Shown here piece by piece: positions 44,859 to 53,100 of a DNA stretch of 64,000 nt (positions are counted from its first letter, which is position 1; every line of letters starts with the position of its first letter). The DNA is taken from the NCBI RefSeq assembly GCF_036322625.1, contig NZ_AP027266.1, positions 2,917,001 to 2,981,000 on the forward strand, written 5' to 3'. A model generated the notes under the pieces. The model was not told the origin of the DNA. It ran no database searches and saw nothing but the letters and a program-made list of their open reading frames with translations. The position numbers and the translations under genes were made by a program. The stretch comes from Roseicyclus marinus (GTDB lineage: Bacteria; Pseudomonadota; Alphaproteobacteria; Rhodobacterales; Rhodobacteraceae).

Positions 44859-45840
44859 AGGCTTCGATGATCTTGGCGACCATCGGGTGGCGGACCACGT
44901 CCTTGGCGGTGAAGTAGTTGAACGAGATACCATTTACGCTCTTCAGGATACGCTCCGCCTCGGCCAGCCCCGAGGTCACGCCGCGCGGCAGGTCGACCTG
45001 GCTCCGGTCACCGGTGATGACCATGCGGCTGCCCCGGCCCAGACGGGTCAGGAACATCTTCATCTGCATGCCGGTCGCATTCTGCGCCTCGTCCAGCACG
45101 ACATAGGCGCTGGACAAGGTGCGCCCGCGCATGAAGGCCAAGGGCGCGATCTCGATCGTCTTTTCCTCCATCAGCTTTTGCAGCTGGCGGCCCGGCAGGA
45201 AATCGTTCAGCGCGTCGTAAAGCGGCTGCATGTAGGGGTCGACCTTGTCCTTCATGTCGCCGGGCAAAAAGCCCAGACGCTCGCCCGCCTCGACGGCGGG
45301 ACGGCTGAGGATGATCTTGTCGACGCGTCCGTTGATCAGCTGGTTCACGGCGACCGCGACCGCCAGATAGGTCTTGCCCGTGCCCGCAGGCCCGATGCCG
45401 AAGGCCAGCTCGTGTTCATAGAGCGCGCGGACATAGGCCTGCTGCGCCTCGGTCCTCGGTTCGACAGTCTTTTTCCGCGTGCCGATCTCCAGCTGTCCGC
45501 GCTGGAACATCTCGATCTGGTCGCCCGCGCGAACGCCCGTCGCCTCGGTCGAGCCGCCCAGCCGGACGGCGGCATCGATATCGCCGGGTTCCAGACCGCG
45601 ACCGGCCTCGAGCCTTGCATAGAGCTTGCGCAAAACCTCCGCCGCCTCGGCACGGGCCTCGCCCAGAACGGCCAGCTGGTTGCCCCGTCGCAGCACATGG
45701 ACCGACAGAAGATGCTCGATCTGGGCCAGGTTGCGATCGAATTCGCCGCAAAGCTCGATCAGCAGACGGTTGTCGGGAAACTCGAGCGACAGCTCGACCG
45801 GGGTGCCTTCCGTGGGGGCCGCCAAGGTGGTGATCGCCAA
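44833..45840 (-). CDS. phoH: PhoH-like ATPase
   Basis: The 335-residue protein is a PhoH-family P-loop ATPase. An N-terminal KH-like segment (RNLAQIEHLLSVHVLRRGNQLAVLG) precedes the ATPase with Walker A GPAGTGKTYLAVAVAVN, VDKIILSRPAVEAGERLGFLPGDMKDKVDPYMQPLYDAL, and Walker B YVVLDEAQNAT. No ATG gives a good start; TTG 45840 has GGAG 6 bases before it and gives the normal length, while the open frame to 46152 does not look conserved. PhoH is linked to ybeY in many bacteria and may act in RNA processing. It overlaps the amine oxidase gene at its 3' end. Confidence 0.92.
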   Translation of the reverse strand: MAITTLAAPTEGTPVELSLEFPDNRLLIELCGEFDRNLAQIEHLLSVHVLRRGNQLAVLGEARAEAAEVLRKLYARLEAGRGLEPGDIDAAVRLGGSTEATGVRAGDQIEMFQRGQLEIGTRKKTVEPRTEAQQAYVRALYEHELAFGIGPAGTGKTYLAVAVAVNQLINGRVDKIILSRPAVEAGERLGFLPGDMKDKVDPYMQPLYDALNDFLPGRQLQKLMEEKTIEIAPLAFMRGRTLSSAYVVLDEAQNATGMQMKMFLTRLGRGSRMVITGDRSQVDLPRGVTSGLAEAERILKSVNGISFNYFTAKDVVRHPMVAKIIEAYDADAQPG

Positions 45841-46009
45841 ATCACGCTCCGGTTTGGGGTTGCGTCTGGTACAGACTGTGCCGACAGGCAGGGCACAACG
45901 CAACAGGTTGTGGTCCTTGTCGTCAAAGTTTCTTGATCCTGTCCCATCCGCGACGGAAAAACGGGCACCCGCCAAGGTGCCCGTCACAATGATCCGCTTG
46001 TTCCGTCGC

Positions 46010-46354
46010 TCAGCGCCCCGCCGGAACCCAATCGCGCCCGCGGCTGCCCGCGCGGAAATCGCCCACGATGGAATTGGGCGCGGCCACGGGGGTACAGACC
46101 GGCAGACCCGAGACCGGGTCGCGCCGCCGCGACCAATAGCCTTCGAGGCCATCGTCGATCATCCAGATATGGCAGCCGTCCGGGTCGATGTAGATGCCCG
46201 CCTCCAGCTGGCTCAGGCTGCCGCTGTCGATCCCGCGATCCTCACCGACCGCCACGACCTCGTTGCCGGACCCGGTCGAGGGGCGCACGCCGATACAGCC
46301 CGATAGGCCGAGCATCGCAAGGACCAGTACACCGCTCTTGATGATATGTGCCAT
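46010..46354 (-). CDS. Putative lipoprotein with Asp-Gly-Cys module
   Basis: The 114-residue protein has a lipoprotein signal ending LGLSGC, so it is lipid-anchored. The mature part has a module IYIDPDGCHIWMIDDGLEG followed by YWSRRRDPVSGLPVC. The OmpA-family protein encoded just upstream has a very similar module (LWIDPDGCMHWVADGGSEG...GRVNPQNGMPVC). Both cysteines are conserved, suggesting a disulfide. The gene starts 12 bp after the OmpA gene, so the two are one operon. Its role is unknown; a shared envelope complex is possible. Confidence 0.8.
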   Translation of the reverse strand: MAHIIKSGVLVLAMLGLSGCIGVRPSTGSGNEVVAVGEDRGIDSGSLSQLEAGIYIDPDGCHIWMIDDGLEGYWSRRRDPVSGLPVCTPVAAPNSIVGDFRAGSRGRDWVPAGR

Positions 46355-46366
46355 GATACCCAACCC

Positions 46367-46939
46367 TCAGCGATAACACACGATTTCGACGCGGCGGTTC
46401 TGCTGCATGCCCGCTGCGGTGGCGTTCGACGCGGCGGGGCGGCGTTCGCCGAAACCGATCTCGCGCGCGACCCGTGCCCCGACAGACCGCGCGACATCGG
46501 CGACGGCGGCGGCGCGGCGCTGGCTCAGCGCCATGTTGTATTCGTCCGAGGCCCGGCTGTCGGTATGCCCGTAGACCGCATAGGCAAAGGCCCCCGCCGA
46601 ACGGAAGAATTGTTCCAGCTGCGCCCGGCCCGAATGGGTCAACCGCGCGCTGTCGGTCTGGAACAGGACATCGGTGTTGGTCACCGCGCAGGTATTGACG
46701 TCAAGGCAGACGGGCATGCCGTTTTGCGGGTTCACCCGGCCTTCCATGTAGCCTTCGGAACCGCCATCGGCGACCCAATGCATGCAGCCGTCGGGATCGA
46801 TCCACAGACCGGGCTGCACCCGCCCGGTGACGCCGCTGCGATCCTGCGCCATCGCAGTCCCCGGCACCAAGGCCAGCACGCTGGCAAAAAGAGCCGCCCC
46901 ACCCACGACCCGACAAAGCATGCGTGACATCCCGGTCAT
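46367..46939 (-). CDS. OmpA-family peptidoglycan-binding protein
   Basis: The 190-residue protein has a signal peptide ending PGTAMAQD, then the module LWIDPDGCMHWVADGGSEG shared with its neighbour, then an OmpA C-terminal domain: DVLFQTDSARLTHSGRAQLEQFFR, YAVYGHTDSRASDEYNMALSQRRAAAVADV and QQNRRVEIV. The Asp and Arg expected for diaminopimelate binding are present. It probably ties the outer membrane to peptidoglycan. ATG 46939 is chosen (GGGGGAA upstream); ATG 46930 is possible. The open frame to 47347 does not look like signal-peptide sequence. Confidence 0.88.
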   Translation of the reverse strand: MTGMSRMLCRVVGGAALFASVLALVPGTAMAQDRSGVTGRVQPGLWIDPDGCMHWVADGGSEGYMEGRVNPQNGMPVCLDVNTCAVTNTDVLFQTDSARLTHSGRAQLEQFFRSAGAFAYAVYGHTDSRASDEYNMALSQRRAAAVADVARSVGARVAREIGFGERRPAASNATAAGMQQNRRVEIVCYR

Positions 46940-47174
46940 CACAACAAATTCCCCCAGTTTCCTACTCGCCCGGTCGGCGCGATCAGGCCCCTGGCAGGGG
47001 GCCACGCGAAAACGCCATTGATTGCCGCACGATAGCAGCAACCCCCGAAAGGGGAAGAAAAAACTTAAGTGGTATGTTGCCGATCCGGAAACAAAACGGG
47101 CGGGGATGTCACCGCTGCCCGAACACGCCCGCGACGGCAGGGCGCGATGCGCCGCAAAAACCGCCCTGCGCGGT

Positions 47175-48509
47175 TCAACCCACCAACCGCCCCGCCAGCG
47201 AATTCGGACCGGAGGCCAGGATATCCACCGCCGCGATCTGACCCAAAAGGCTCTCGGGCCCCTCCACGTGGACCGCGTGCAGATACTCCGATTTGCCGGT
47301 GATCTGCCCCTCCATGCGCCCCGGTTTCTCGAACAGGACCTGCACACGCCGCCCGACCATGGCGTTTTGCGTGGCGCGCTGCTGTTCGGTGATCAACGCC
47401 TGCAAGCGTTGCAGCCGGTCATCGGCCTCGGCCGCATCGACGGGCGCGCGTTCGGCGGCCGGCGTGCCGGGACGGGCCGAATACTTGAAGGTATAGGCGC
47501 TGCCATAGCCCACCTGCCGCACCAGATCGAGCGTCGCCTCGAAATCCGCCTCCGTCTCGCCGGGAAAGCCCACGATGAAATCGCCCGACAGCACCAGGTC
47601 GGGCCGCGCCGCCCGGATGCGCTCGATCAGGCGGATATAGCTTTCGGCGGTATGCTTGCGGTTCATCGCCTTCAGGATGCGGTCCGACCCCGATTGCACC
47701 GGCAGATGCAGATAGGGCATCAGCTTGTCGCACTCGCCATGTGCGGCGATCAGATCGTCTTCCATGTCATTGGGATGGGAGGTGGTGTAGCGGATACGGT
47801 CCAACCCCTCGATCCGGGCCAATTCGCGCACCAGCCGCGCCAGACCCCATTCCGATCCTTCCGCACCCGCGCCGTGATAGGCGTTCACATTCTGGCCCAG
47901 AAGCGTGATCTCGCGCACCCCGCGCGCCACCAGCTCGCGCGCCTCGCCCAAAAGACGGGGCGCCGGGCGGCTCACCTCGGCCCCGCGGGTATAGGGCACC
48001 ACGCAAAAGGAACAGAATTTGTCGCAGCCTTCCTGCACCGTCAGAAAGGCGGTCGGCCCGCGCCGCGTGCGGCGATCTTTGGGCAGATGGGCAAACTTGT
48101 CTTCCTCGGGAAACTCGGTGTCGAGCGCGCGTTCGCCGCGATCCACGGCCTCCATCATCCTGGGCAGGCGGTGATAGGTCTGCGGCCCCACGACCAGATC
48201 CACGATGGGCATCCGGCGCATGATTTCCTCGCCCTCGGCCTGGGCCACGCAACCTGCCACCCCGATCTTGAGATCGGGCTTTTCCTCGTGCAGCGGCTTC
48301 AGCCGCCCCAGGTCGGAATAGAGCTTTTCCGCCGCCTTTTCCCGGATATGGCAGGTGTTGAGCAAGATCATGTCCGCCGCTTCGGGCGTGTCGACCTGCA
48401 CGTAACCCTGCGCGCCCAGCGTTTCGGCCATGCGTTCGCTGTCATAGACATTCATCTGGCAGCCATAGGTCTTGACGTAGAGCTTTTTCGCCTCGGTCAT
48501 CGCGCGCAT
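47175..48509 (-). CDS. miaB: tRNA-2-methylthio-N6-dimethylallyladenosine synthase
   Basis: The 444-residue radical-SAM enzyme methylthiolates i6A37 in tRNAs. It has the N-terminal UPF0004 cysteines in [11 protein letters not shown] and [11 protein letters not shown], a third in GVAGCVAQ, and the radical-SAM cluster motif [21 protein letters not shown] domain ends the protein. The frame starts at ATG 48509, and ATG 48500 is equally possible. It is the first member of the miaB-phoH-ybeY-corC-lnt array; here two envelope-protein genes lie between it and phoH. Confidence 0.95.
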   Translation of the reverse strand: MRAMTEAKKLYVKTYGCQMNVYDSERMAETLGAQGYVQVDTPEAADMILLNTCHIREKAAEKLYSDLGRLKPLHEEKPDLKIGVAGCVAQAEGEEIMRRMPIVDLVVGPQTYHRLPRMMEAVDRGERALDTEFPEEDKFAHLPKDRRTRRGPTAFLTVQEGCDKFCSFCVVPYTRGAEVSRPAPRLLGEARELVARGVREITLLGQNVNAYHGAGAEGSEWGLARLVRELARIEGLDRIRYTTSHPNDMEDDLIAAHGECDKLMPYLHLPVQSGSDRILKAMNRKHTAESYIRLIERIRAARPDLVLSGDFIVGFPGETEADFEATLDLVRQVGYGSAYTFKYSARPGTPAAERAPVDAAEADDRLQRLQALITEQQRATQNAMVGRRVQVLFEKPGRMEGQITGKSEYLHAVHVEGPESLLGQIAAVDILASGPNSLAGRLVG

Positions 48510-48676
48510 CCGGCCATATCTTCAGGAAACCTTGATCTGCGGCATGTACAGCGCAGAGCGCCCGGCTTCAACCGATGCGCGCGATTGAATTCCCCCGCCG
48601 CTCGCGCCAAGGTGCGCCGCAGGTCAGCACCGGCAGTCACGATGAGATCAGTTTAGGCAAGGCACGGTCGTTCCCG

Positions 48677-49549
48677 ATGGATTTCGACACTCTCGATCAA
48701 TTCGACGCCGTGCGGCCCGGCACCTTCGGCAAGGGTCCGGCAGCGCTTGTCATCGCCGAGGATCGGGTCGAGGTCGCATCGACCCTCGAACATGTCCGGT
48801 CCCTGGGGTTTCGCCACATCTTCGTGCTGGCGCCCCCCGACCTTGCCGTGCCACCGCCCCCCGCCGGCGTGAAATCCCAGCAGCATGTCATCCGCGCCCG
48901 CAGCCGCGCCCCCGGCGCGGCACAGGCCGCCGTGAACATCCTGATCGAAAAGATGCCCGGCGAATGGCTGCATTACTGCTACAACGGGGAATACCTGTTC
49001 TATCCCTTCTGCGAGGATCGCAGCGTGGGCGAGATGTTCACCTGGGTGATGGAAGAACGCCGTTTCGCCATCCTGACCTATGTGATCGACCTCTATGCCC
49101 CCGACCTCCGGCTCTATCCCGATGCGGTCTCGCTCGACACCGCGATGCTCGACAGTTCGGGCTATTACGCCGAGGGGCGACCGGACGAACACGGCAACCC
49201 CAAGGACCGGCAACTCGATTTCTACGGCGGCCTGCGCTGGCGGTTCGAGGAACATGTGCCCAATCCCAAGCGCAAGATCGACCGCATCGGCCTGTTCCAG
49301 GCGCGTCCCGGCCTGCGCCTTCTCGAGGACCACACGCTCAACGACGAGGAACTCAACACCTATGCCTGCCCGTGGCATCATTCGCTGACCGCCGCGATCT
49401 GTTCCTTCCGGGTGGCCAAGGCGCTGCGCACCAACCCCGGATCGCGCTACGACATCAGCGATTTCCGGTGGCACAAATCCACGCCCTTTCACTGGTCCTC
49501 GCTGCAATTGATGGAACTGGGCCTGATGGAACCGGGGCAATGGTTCTGA
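48677..49549 (+). CDS. Glycosyltransferase family 2-like protein
   Basis: The 290-residue protein resembles a group of Rhodobacterales proteins usually annotated as family 2 glycosyltransferases, seen from EWLHYCYNGEYLFYPFCEDRSVGEMFTWVMEERRF and DLRLYPDAVSLD. I do not see a classic DXD site with certainty, so the enzymatic role is tentative. There is no signal peptide. The start ATG 48677 (MDFDTLDQF) is the best conserved-looking one, with a weak ribosome site. It is divergent from miaB and lies 4 bp before the MFS gene, so the two are cotranscribed. Confidence 0.55.
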   Translation: MDFDTLDQFDAVRPGTFGKGPAALVIAEDRVEVASTLEHVRSLGFRHIFVLAPPDLAVPPPPAGVKSQQHVIRARSRAPGAAQAAVNILIEKMPGEWLHYCYNGEYLFYPFCEDRSVGEMFTWVMEERRFAILTYVIDLYAPDLRLYPDAVSLDTAMLDSSGYYAEGRPDEHGNPKDRQLDFYGGLRWRFEEHVPNPKRKIDRIGLFQARPGLRLLEDHTLNDEELNTYACPWHHSLTAAICSFRVAKALRTNPGSRYDISDFRWHKSTPFHWSSLQLMELGLMEPGQWF

Positions 49550-49553
49550 TCGC

Positions 49554-50735
49554 ATGACGGATGCGCCACCGATCTGGCGCGACGGGCCGGTGCTGGCCTT
49601 CATGGTCGCCGAAACGCTCGTCTGGGCCGCGATCTTCTACAGCTTTCCGGCGCTCGTGCTGCATTGGCAGGATGAATTCGGCTGGTCCGCGACAGCGGCG
49701 CTCGGGGCCTTCAGCCTCGCGCTCGGGCTGCAGGGGCTTGCCGCGCCCTGGGTCGGGCGGGCCATCGACCGGGGTCTGGCCCCTTGGGGCTTTCCGCTCG
49801 GCACGCTCGGGGCCATCGCGGGGCTTGCCGCGCTGACGCAGGTGCAAACGCTTTGGGCCTTCTACCTCGTCTGGGGGTGGCTCGGCCTGATGATGGGCTT
49901 CACGCTCTATGACGCCTGTTTCTCGGTCGTGACGCGCGCACGCGGCGCCCGTGCGCGGGCCGCGATCACCGCGATCACGCTGGCGGCGGGCTTTGCCTCG
50001 ACACTTGCCTATCCGCTCACGGCTTTCGTGACGGCGCTGGCGGGCTGGCGCGCCTCGGTCTGGGTGCTGGCGGGCCTTGTCGCCCTTCTGGTCCTGCCGA
50101 TGGTCGCCTATGCCGCCCACAGGCTCGAGGGGGAGGCCAAGGCCCGAACCCCCGCCACCACCGGCCCCGCGCCCCCCCGCACGCGCGTCAGCAACCGCCC
50201 CGGCTACTGGCCCATCGCCGGGGGCTTCGCGCTCACCTCGCTCGGGGTGGGCATCGTCCTGAGCAATCTCATGCCGCTCATGGCGGCGCTCGACGTGCCC
50301 ACACCCCTTGCCATCCTTGCCGCCTCCACCATCGGCCCCGCGCAGGTGGCGGGCCGCGTTCTCCTGATCCTTGCGGGCGCGCGGGTGGCAGCGCGGGCCG
50401 TGGTGCTCGGCGCCTTTCTCATGCTCGCCGCCGCCTCCGTCCTGCTGGGGGCCACCGCCGCCGTGCCCGCGCTCGCGCTGGCCTTTGCCATCGCGCAGGG
50501 CGTGGGCAACGGCGTCATCTCGATCCTGCGGCCCGTCGTGATCCGCGAGGCGATGGGCGAACAGGGCTTCGGCGAAAGCGCGGGCGCGGTCGCCCGCCTG
50601 TCGCTTTTCGCCTTTGCCGTGGCCCCCGGTCTCGGCGCGGTGCTGGCCGATCTCATGGGCCATGGCGCGGTGATCGCGCTTTGCGTCGCCGCACCGCTCA
50701 CCGGGGCGCTGATGCTCCGCCGCCTCGCCCCATGA
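49554..50735 (+). CDS. MFS transporter
   Basis: The 393-residue inner-membrane protein has about 12 hydrophobic segments in two halves, with a basic loop in the middle (GEAKARTPATTGPAPPRTRVSNRPGYW). The first half has FSLALGLQGLAAPWVGRAIDRG, which fits the MFS loop 2-3 motif. The substrate cannot be assigned. It starts 4 bp after the glycosyltransferase-like gene, so it may export a product of, or import a precursor for, that enzyme. Confidence 0.88.
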   Translation: MTDAPPIWRDGPVLAFMVAETLVWAAIFYSFPALVLHWQDEFGWSATAALGAFSLALGLQGLAAPWVGRAIDRGLAPWGFPLGTLGAIAGLAALTQVQTLWAFYLVWGWLGLMMGFTLYDACFSVVTRARGARARAAITAITLAAGFASTLAYPLTAFVTALAGWRASVWVLAGLVALLVLPMVAYAAHRLEGEAKARTPATTGPAPPRTRVSNRPGYWPIAGGFALTSLGVGIVLSNLMPLMAALDVPTPLAILAASTIGPAQVAGRVLLILAGARVAARAVVLGAFLMLAAASVLLGATAAVPALALAFAIAQGVGNGVISILRPVVIREAMGEQGFGESAGAVARLSLFAFAVAPGLGAVLADLMGHGAVIALCVAAPLTGALMLRRLAP

Positions 50736-50737
50736 CA

Positions 50738-50765
50738 AAAGGGCGACCCGACCGGACCGCCCTTT
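50738..50765. terminator. Bidirectional terminator between MFS gene and hsp20
   Basis: AAAGGGCG (50738-50745) pairs with CGCCCTTT (50758-50765) around a 12-base loop, between two convergent genes. The A and T ends serve both directions. Confidence 0.8.
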
Positions 50766-50787
50766 CCCATGCTCACCCGCGACAGGC

Positions 50788-51243
50788 TCAGGCCGTTTCG
50801 GCCTCGATCACCCGCGACGCGCCGCGCGAAATCTCGATCTGGCGCGGTTTCAGCGCCTCGGGCACCTCGCGGACCAGATCGATATGCAGCATCCCGTTCT
50901 CATGCAGCGCGCCGGTCACGCGCACATGATCGGCCAGCTGGAACCGCTTTTCAAAAGCGCGCGTGGCGATCCCGCGATGCAGATAGGTCCGCTGCGTCTC
51001 GTCCTTGGCCTTGCGCGCGGTCACGACCAGTTCGGTCTCGCGCTGCTCGACGCCCAGTTCGGCCTCGGTGAAGCCTGCAACCGCGATCGAGATGCGATAG
51101 GCATCCTCGCCGGTCTTCTCGATATTGTAGGGGGGATAGCTGGGCGCGGAGGTGTCTTGCGACATCACGCGGTCCAGAAGATCGGCCATCCGGTCGAAAC
51201 CGACGCTGGCACGGTAAAGCGGGGAAAGGTCATAGGTTCGCAT
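50788..51243 (-). CDS. Small heat-shock protein, Hsp20/IbpA family
   Basis: The 151-residue protein has the alpha-crystallin domain: YPPYNIEKTGEDAYRISIAVAGFTEAELGVEQRETELVVTARK, then YLHRGIATRAFEKRFQLADHVRVTGALHENGMLHIDLVREVPE. It begins MRTYDLSPLYRASVGFDRM, typical of IbpA-like proteins. These are ATP-independent holdases that keep aggregating proteins soluble. ATG 51243 has GGAGGATG in front. A RNA thermometer would be expected before such a gene, but I could not fold a convincing one. Confidence 0.95.
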   Translation of the reverse strand: MRTYDLSPLYRASVGFDRMADLLDRVMSQDTSAPSYPPYNIEKTGEDAYRISIAVAGFTEAELGVEQRETELVVTARKAKDETQRTYLHRGIATRAFEKRFQLADHVRVTGALHENGMLHIDLVREVPEALKPRQIEISRGASRVIEAETA

Positions 51244-51414
51244 CTGTCATCCTCCATCGAGCGACAACTTGAGGTTCTCGGGCCGCCCCATGCCGGGCAC
51301 GACCCTTGGTGAAAGCGCGGGGGCCCGCATCGCGGCACCCCTGCCCCCCTTAGCTGGGAAGGCGAAAGCCCCCCGTCAAGCCCCCCGGTCAAGACCCCCA
51401 CACCAAGCCCCGCC

Positions 51415-52734
51415 TCACCGCAGGATCGGCACCGCAACCTCGCGCTTGCCCGCCGCATCGAGCGCCGCCGGCCGTGGCCCGCCCGTCGCCCAATCCAGCA
51501 ATTCGACCGTATGGACGATGGGAATATCGGTCCCCGACCCGATCTGCATCATGCAGCCGATATTGCCCGCCGCGATGATCTGGGGTGCCGTCGCCTCCAG
51601 CGTCTCGACCTTGCGCGCCTTCAGCTGCCCCGAGATCTCGGGCTGCATCAGGTTGTAGGTCCCCGCCGATCCACAGCACAGATGGCTGTCGGCGGGCTCC
51701 ACCACCGTAAAGCCCGCGCGCTTGAGCAGGTCCTTGGGATAGGTCTTGATCTTCTGGCCATGCTGCAGCGAACAGGCCGCGTGATAGGCCACCTTGTGGC
51801 CCATCCGCCCCTCGGGCAGGTCGAGCTTCATCAGCACCTCGGACACATCCATCGCGATGGCACTGACCGCCGCGGCCTCCCCCGCCAGCGCCTCGTTGCG
51901 GAACATATGCCCGTAATCCTTGACCGTGGTGCCGCAGCCGCTCGTGTTGATCACGATGGCATCGAGGCCCTTGCCCGTCATCTCGCGGTGCCAGGCCCGG
52001 ATGTTTTTCGCCGCCGTCGCATGGCTTTCGCCCGTCTTGCCCATGTGATGGGTCAGCGCGCCGCAGCATCCCTGCCCCTCGGCGATCACCACCTCGCAGC
52101 CCAGCCGCGTCAAAAGCCGGATCGTGGCATCGTTGATATCGGTGTTGAGCGCGCGCTGCGCACAGCCCGTCATCAGCGCCACCCGCATCTTGCGCGCGCC
52201 CTCGGCCTCGAAAACCTGCGGATCATCGTTGCGGCTGACGGGCGGGATGACCTTGGGCGCCATGGCCAACATCGCCTTCAGCCGCGCATCGGGCATGAGA
52301 AAGGCAAAGGGCCGCCCGATCTTGGCCCCGAGCAACGCCACCCGGAACCGCGTCGGATAGGGCAGGATCCTGGCCAGCACCCAGCGCAATACCCGCTCGA
52401 ACAGGGGCCGCTTGTAGGTCTGCTCGATATATTCCCGCGCGTGATCGACCAGGTGCATGTAATGCACGCCCGACGGGCAGGTGGTCATGCAGGCCAGGCA
52501 CGACAGGCAGCGGTCGATGTGCTGCACGGTCTTGGCATCCGCCGGACGCCCCTTTTCCAGCATGTCCTTGATCAGGTAGATGCGCCCCCTCGGGCTGTCC
52601 AGCTCATCGCCCAGAACCTGGTAGGTGGGGCAGGTGGCCGTGCAGAACCCGCAATGCACACAAGACCGCAAAACCTCGTTCGACCGCTGGATCGCGGGGT
52701 CCTTCAACTGGTCGGGGGTGAATGTCGTCTGCAT
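51415..52734 (-). CDS. glcF: Glycolate oxidase iron-sulfur subunit
   Basis: The 439-residue subunit has two 4Fe-4S ferredoxin motifs, CVHCGFCTATCPTY and CLSCLACMTTCPSG, and two CCG domains (GCCGALTHHMGK and CCGSAGTYNLMQPE). GlcF passes electrons from the flavin of GlcD to the quinone pool when glycolate is oxidised to glyoxylate at the inner membrane. I start at ATG 52734 (MQTTFTPDQ), 10 bp after the stop of a small membrane-protein gene. It is the last gene of the glc operon. Confidence 0.95.
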   Translation of the reverse strand: MQTTFTPDQLKDPAIQRSNEVLRSCVHCGFCTATCPTYQVLGDELDSPRGRIYLIKDMLEKGRPADAKTVQHIDRCLSCLACMTTCPSGVHYMHLVDHAREYIEQTYKRPLFERVLRWVLARILPYPTRFRVALLGAKIGRPFAFLMPDARLKAMLAMAPKVIPPVSRNDDPQVFEAEGARKMRVALMTGCAQRALNTDINDATIRLLTRLGCEVVIAEGQGCCGALTHHMGKTGESHATAAKNIRAWHREMTGKGLDAIVINTSGCGTTVKDYGHMFRNEALAGEAAAVSAIAMDVSEVLMKLDLPEGRMGHKVAYHAACSLQHGQKIKTYPKDLLKRAGFTVVEPADSHLCCGSAGTYNLMQPEISGQLKARKVETLEATAPQIIAAGNIGCMMQIGSGTDIPIVHTVELLDWATGGPRPAALDAAGKREVAVPILR

Positions 52735-52744
52735 GGTCGCGCTT

Positions 52745-53086
52745 TCAGAACAGGGAGAGGAAGACGAGGCCGAACAGGCCCGCAAGCCCGAGATAGACGG
52801 CACTGAACACGGCGCGTGCGGCCCAGACCCGCTCGAACCGCCCGAGATAAAGATGGTAGAGCATCCCCGCCACGGCCGCCGCGATCAGCCCGGTGGCGAT
52901 GGCCGCAAGCCGCTCGGGCGCAAGACCCGCAAGCGTGCCGCGCGCCGTGATCGCGACAAACATCGCCACGACCGCCACGACCAGCGCCCCCTGCGCCAGG
53001 AACGCGCCGCGCTTGCGATCCGACATCAGCGCGAAAGCGCCGAACAAAAGCGCCGAAGCCAGCGCCACGGACAGGGTGTCGATCAT
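52745..53086 (-). CDS. Small membrane protein inside the glc operon, unknown function
   Basis: The 113-residue protein has about four hydrophobic segments: LSVALASALLFGAFALM, GALVVAVVAMFVAITARG, LAAIATGLIAAAVAGMLYHLYLG, and AVFSAVYLGLAGLFGLVFL. I do not recognise a family. It lies between glcE (14 bp) and glcF (10 bp), with GGAGG 3 bases before ATG 53086. Its placement suggests it anchors or helps the soluble Glc subunits at the membrane, but this is inference. Confidence 0.72.
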   Translation of the reverse strand: MIDTLSVALASALLFGAFALMSDRKRGAFLAQGALVVAVVAMFVAITARGTLAGLAPERLAAIATGLIAAAVAGMLYHLYLGRFERVWAARAVFSAVYLGLAGLFGLVFLSLF

Positions 53087-53100
53087 CGTCCTCCGCCCCC

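Noticed and set aside
46986-47003. GGCCCC hairpin downstream of miaB as a terminator
   Set aside because: The stem is short and has no T run on either strand, so it was not listed as a feature.
51244-51320. A ROSE-type RNA thermometer before hsp20
   Set aside because: I could not pair the GGAGG ribosome site with a U(U/C)GCU segment in a convincing short hairpin.
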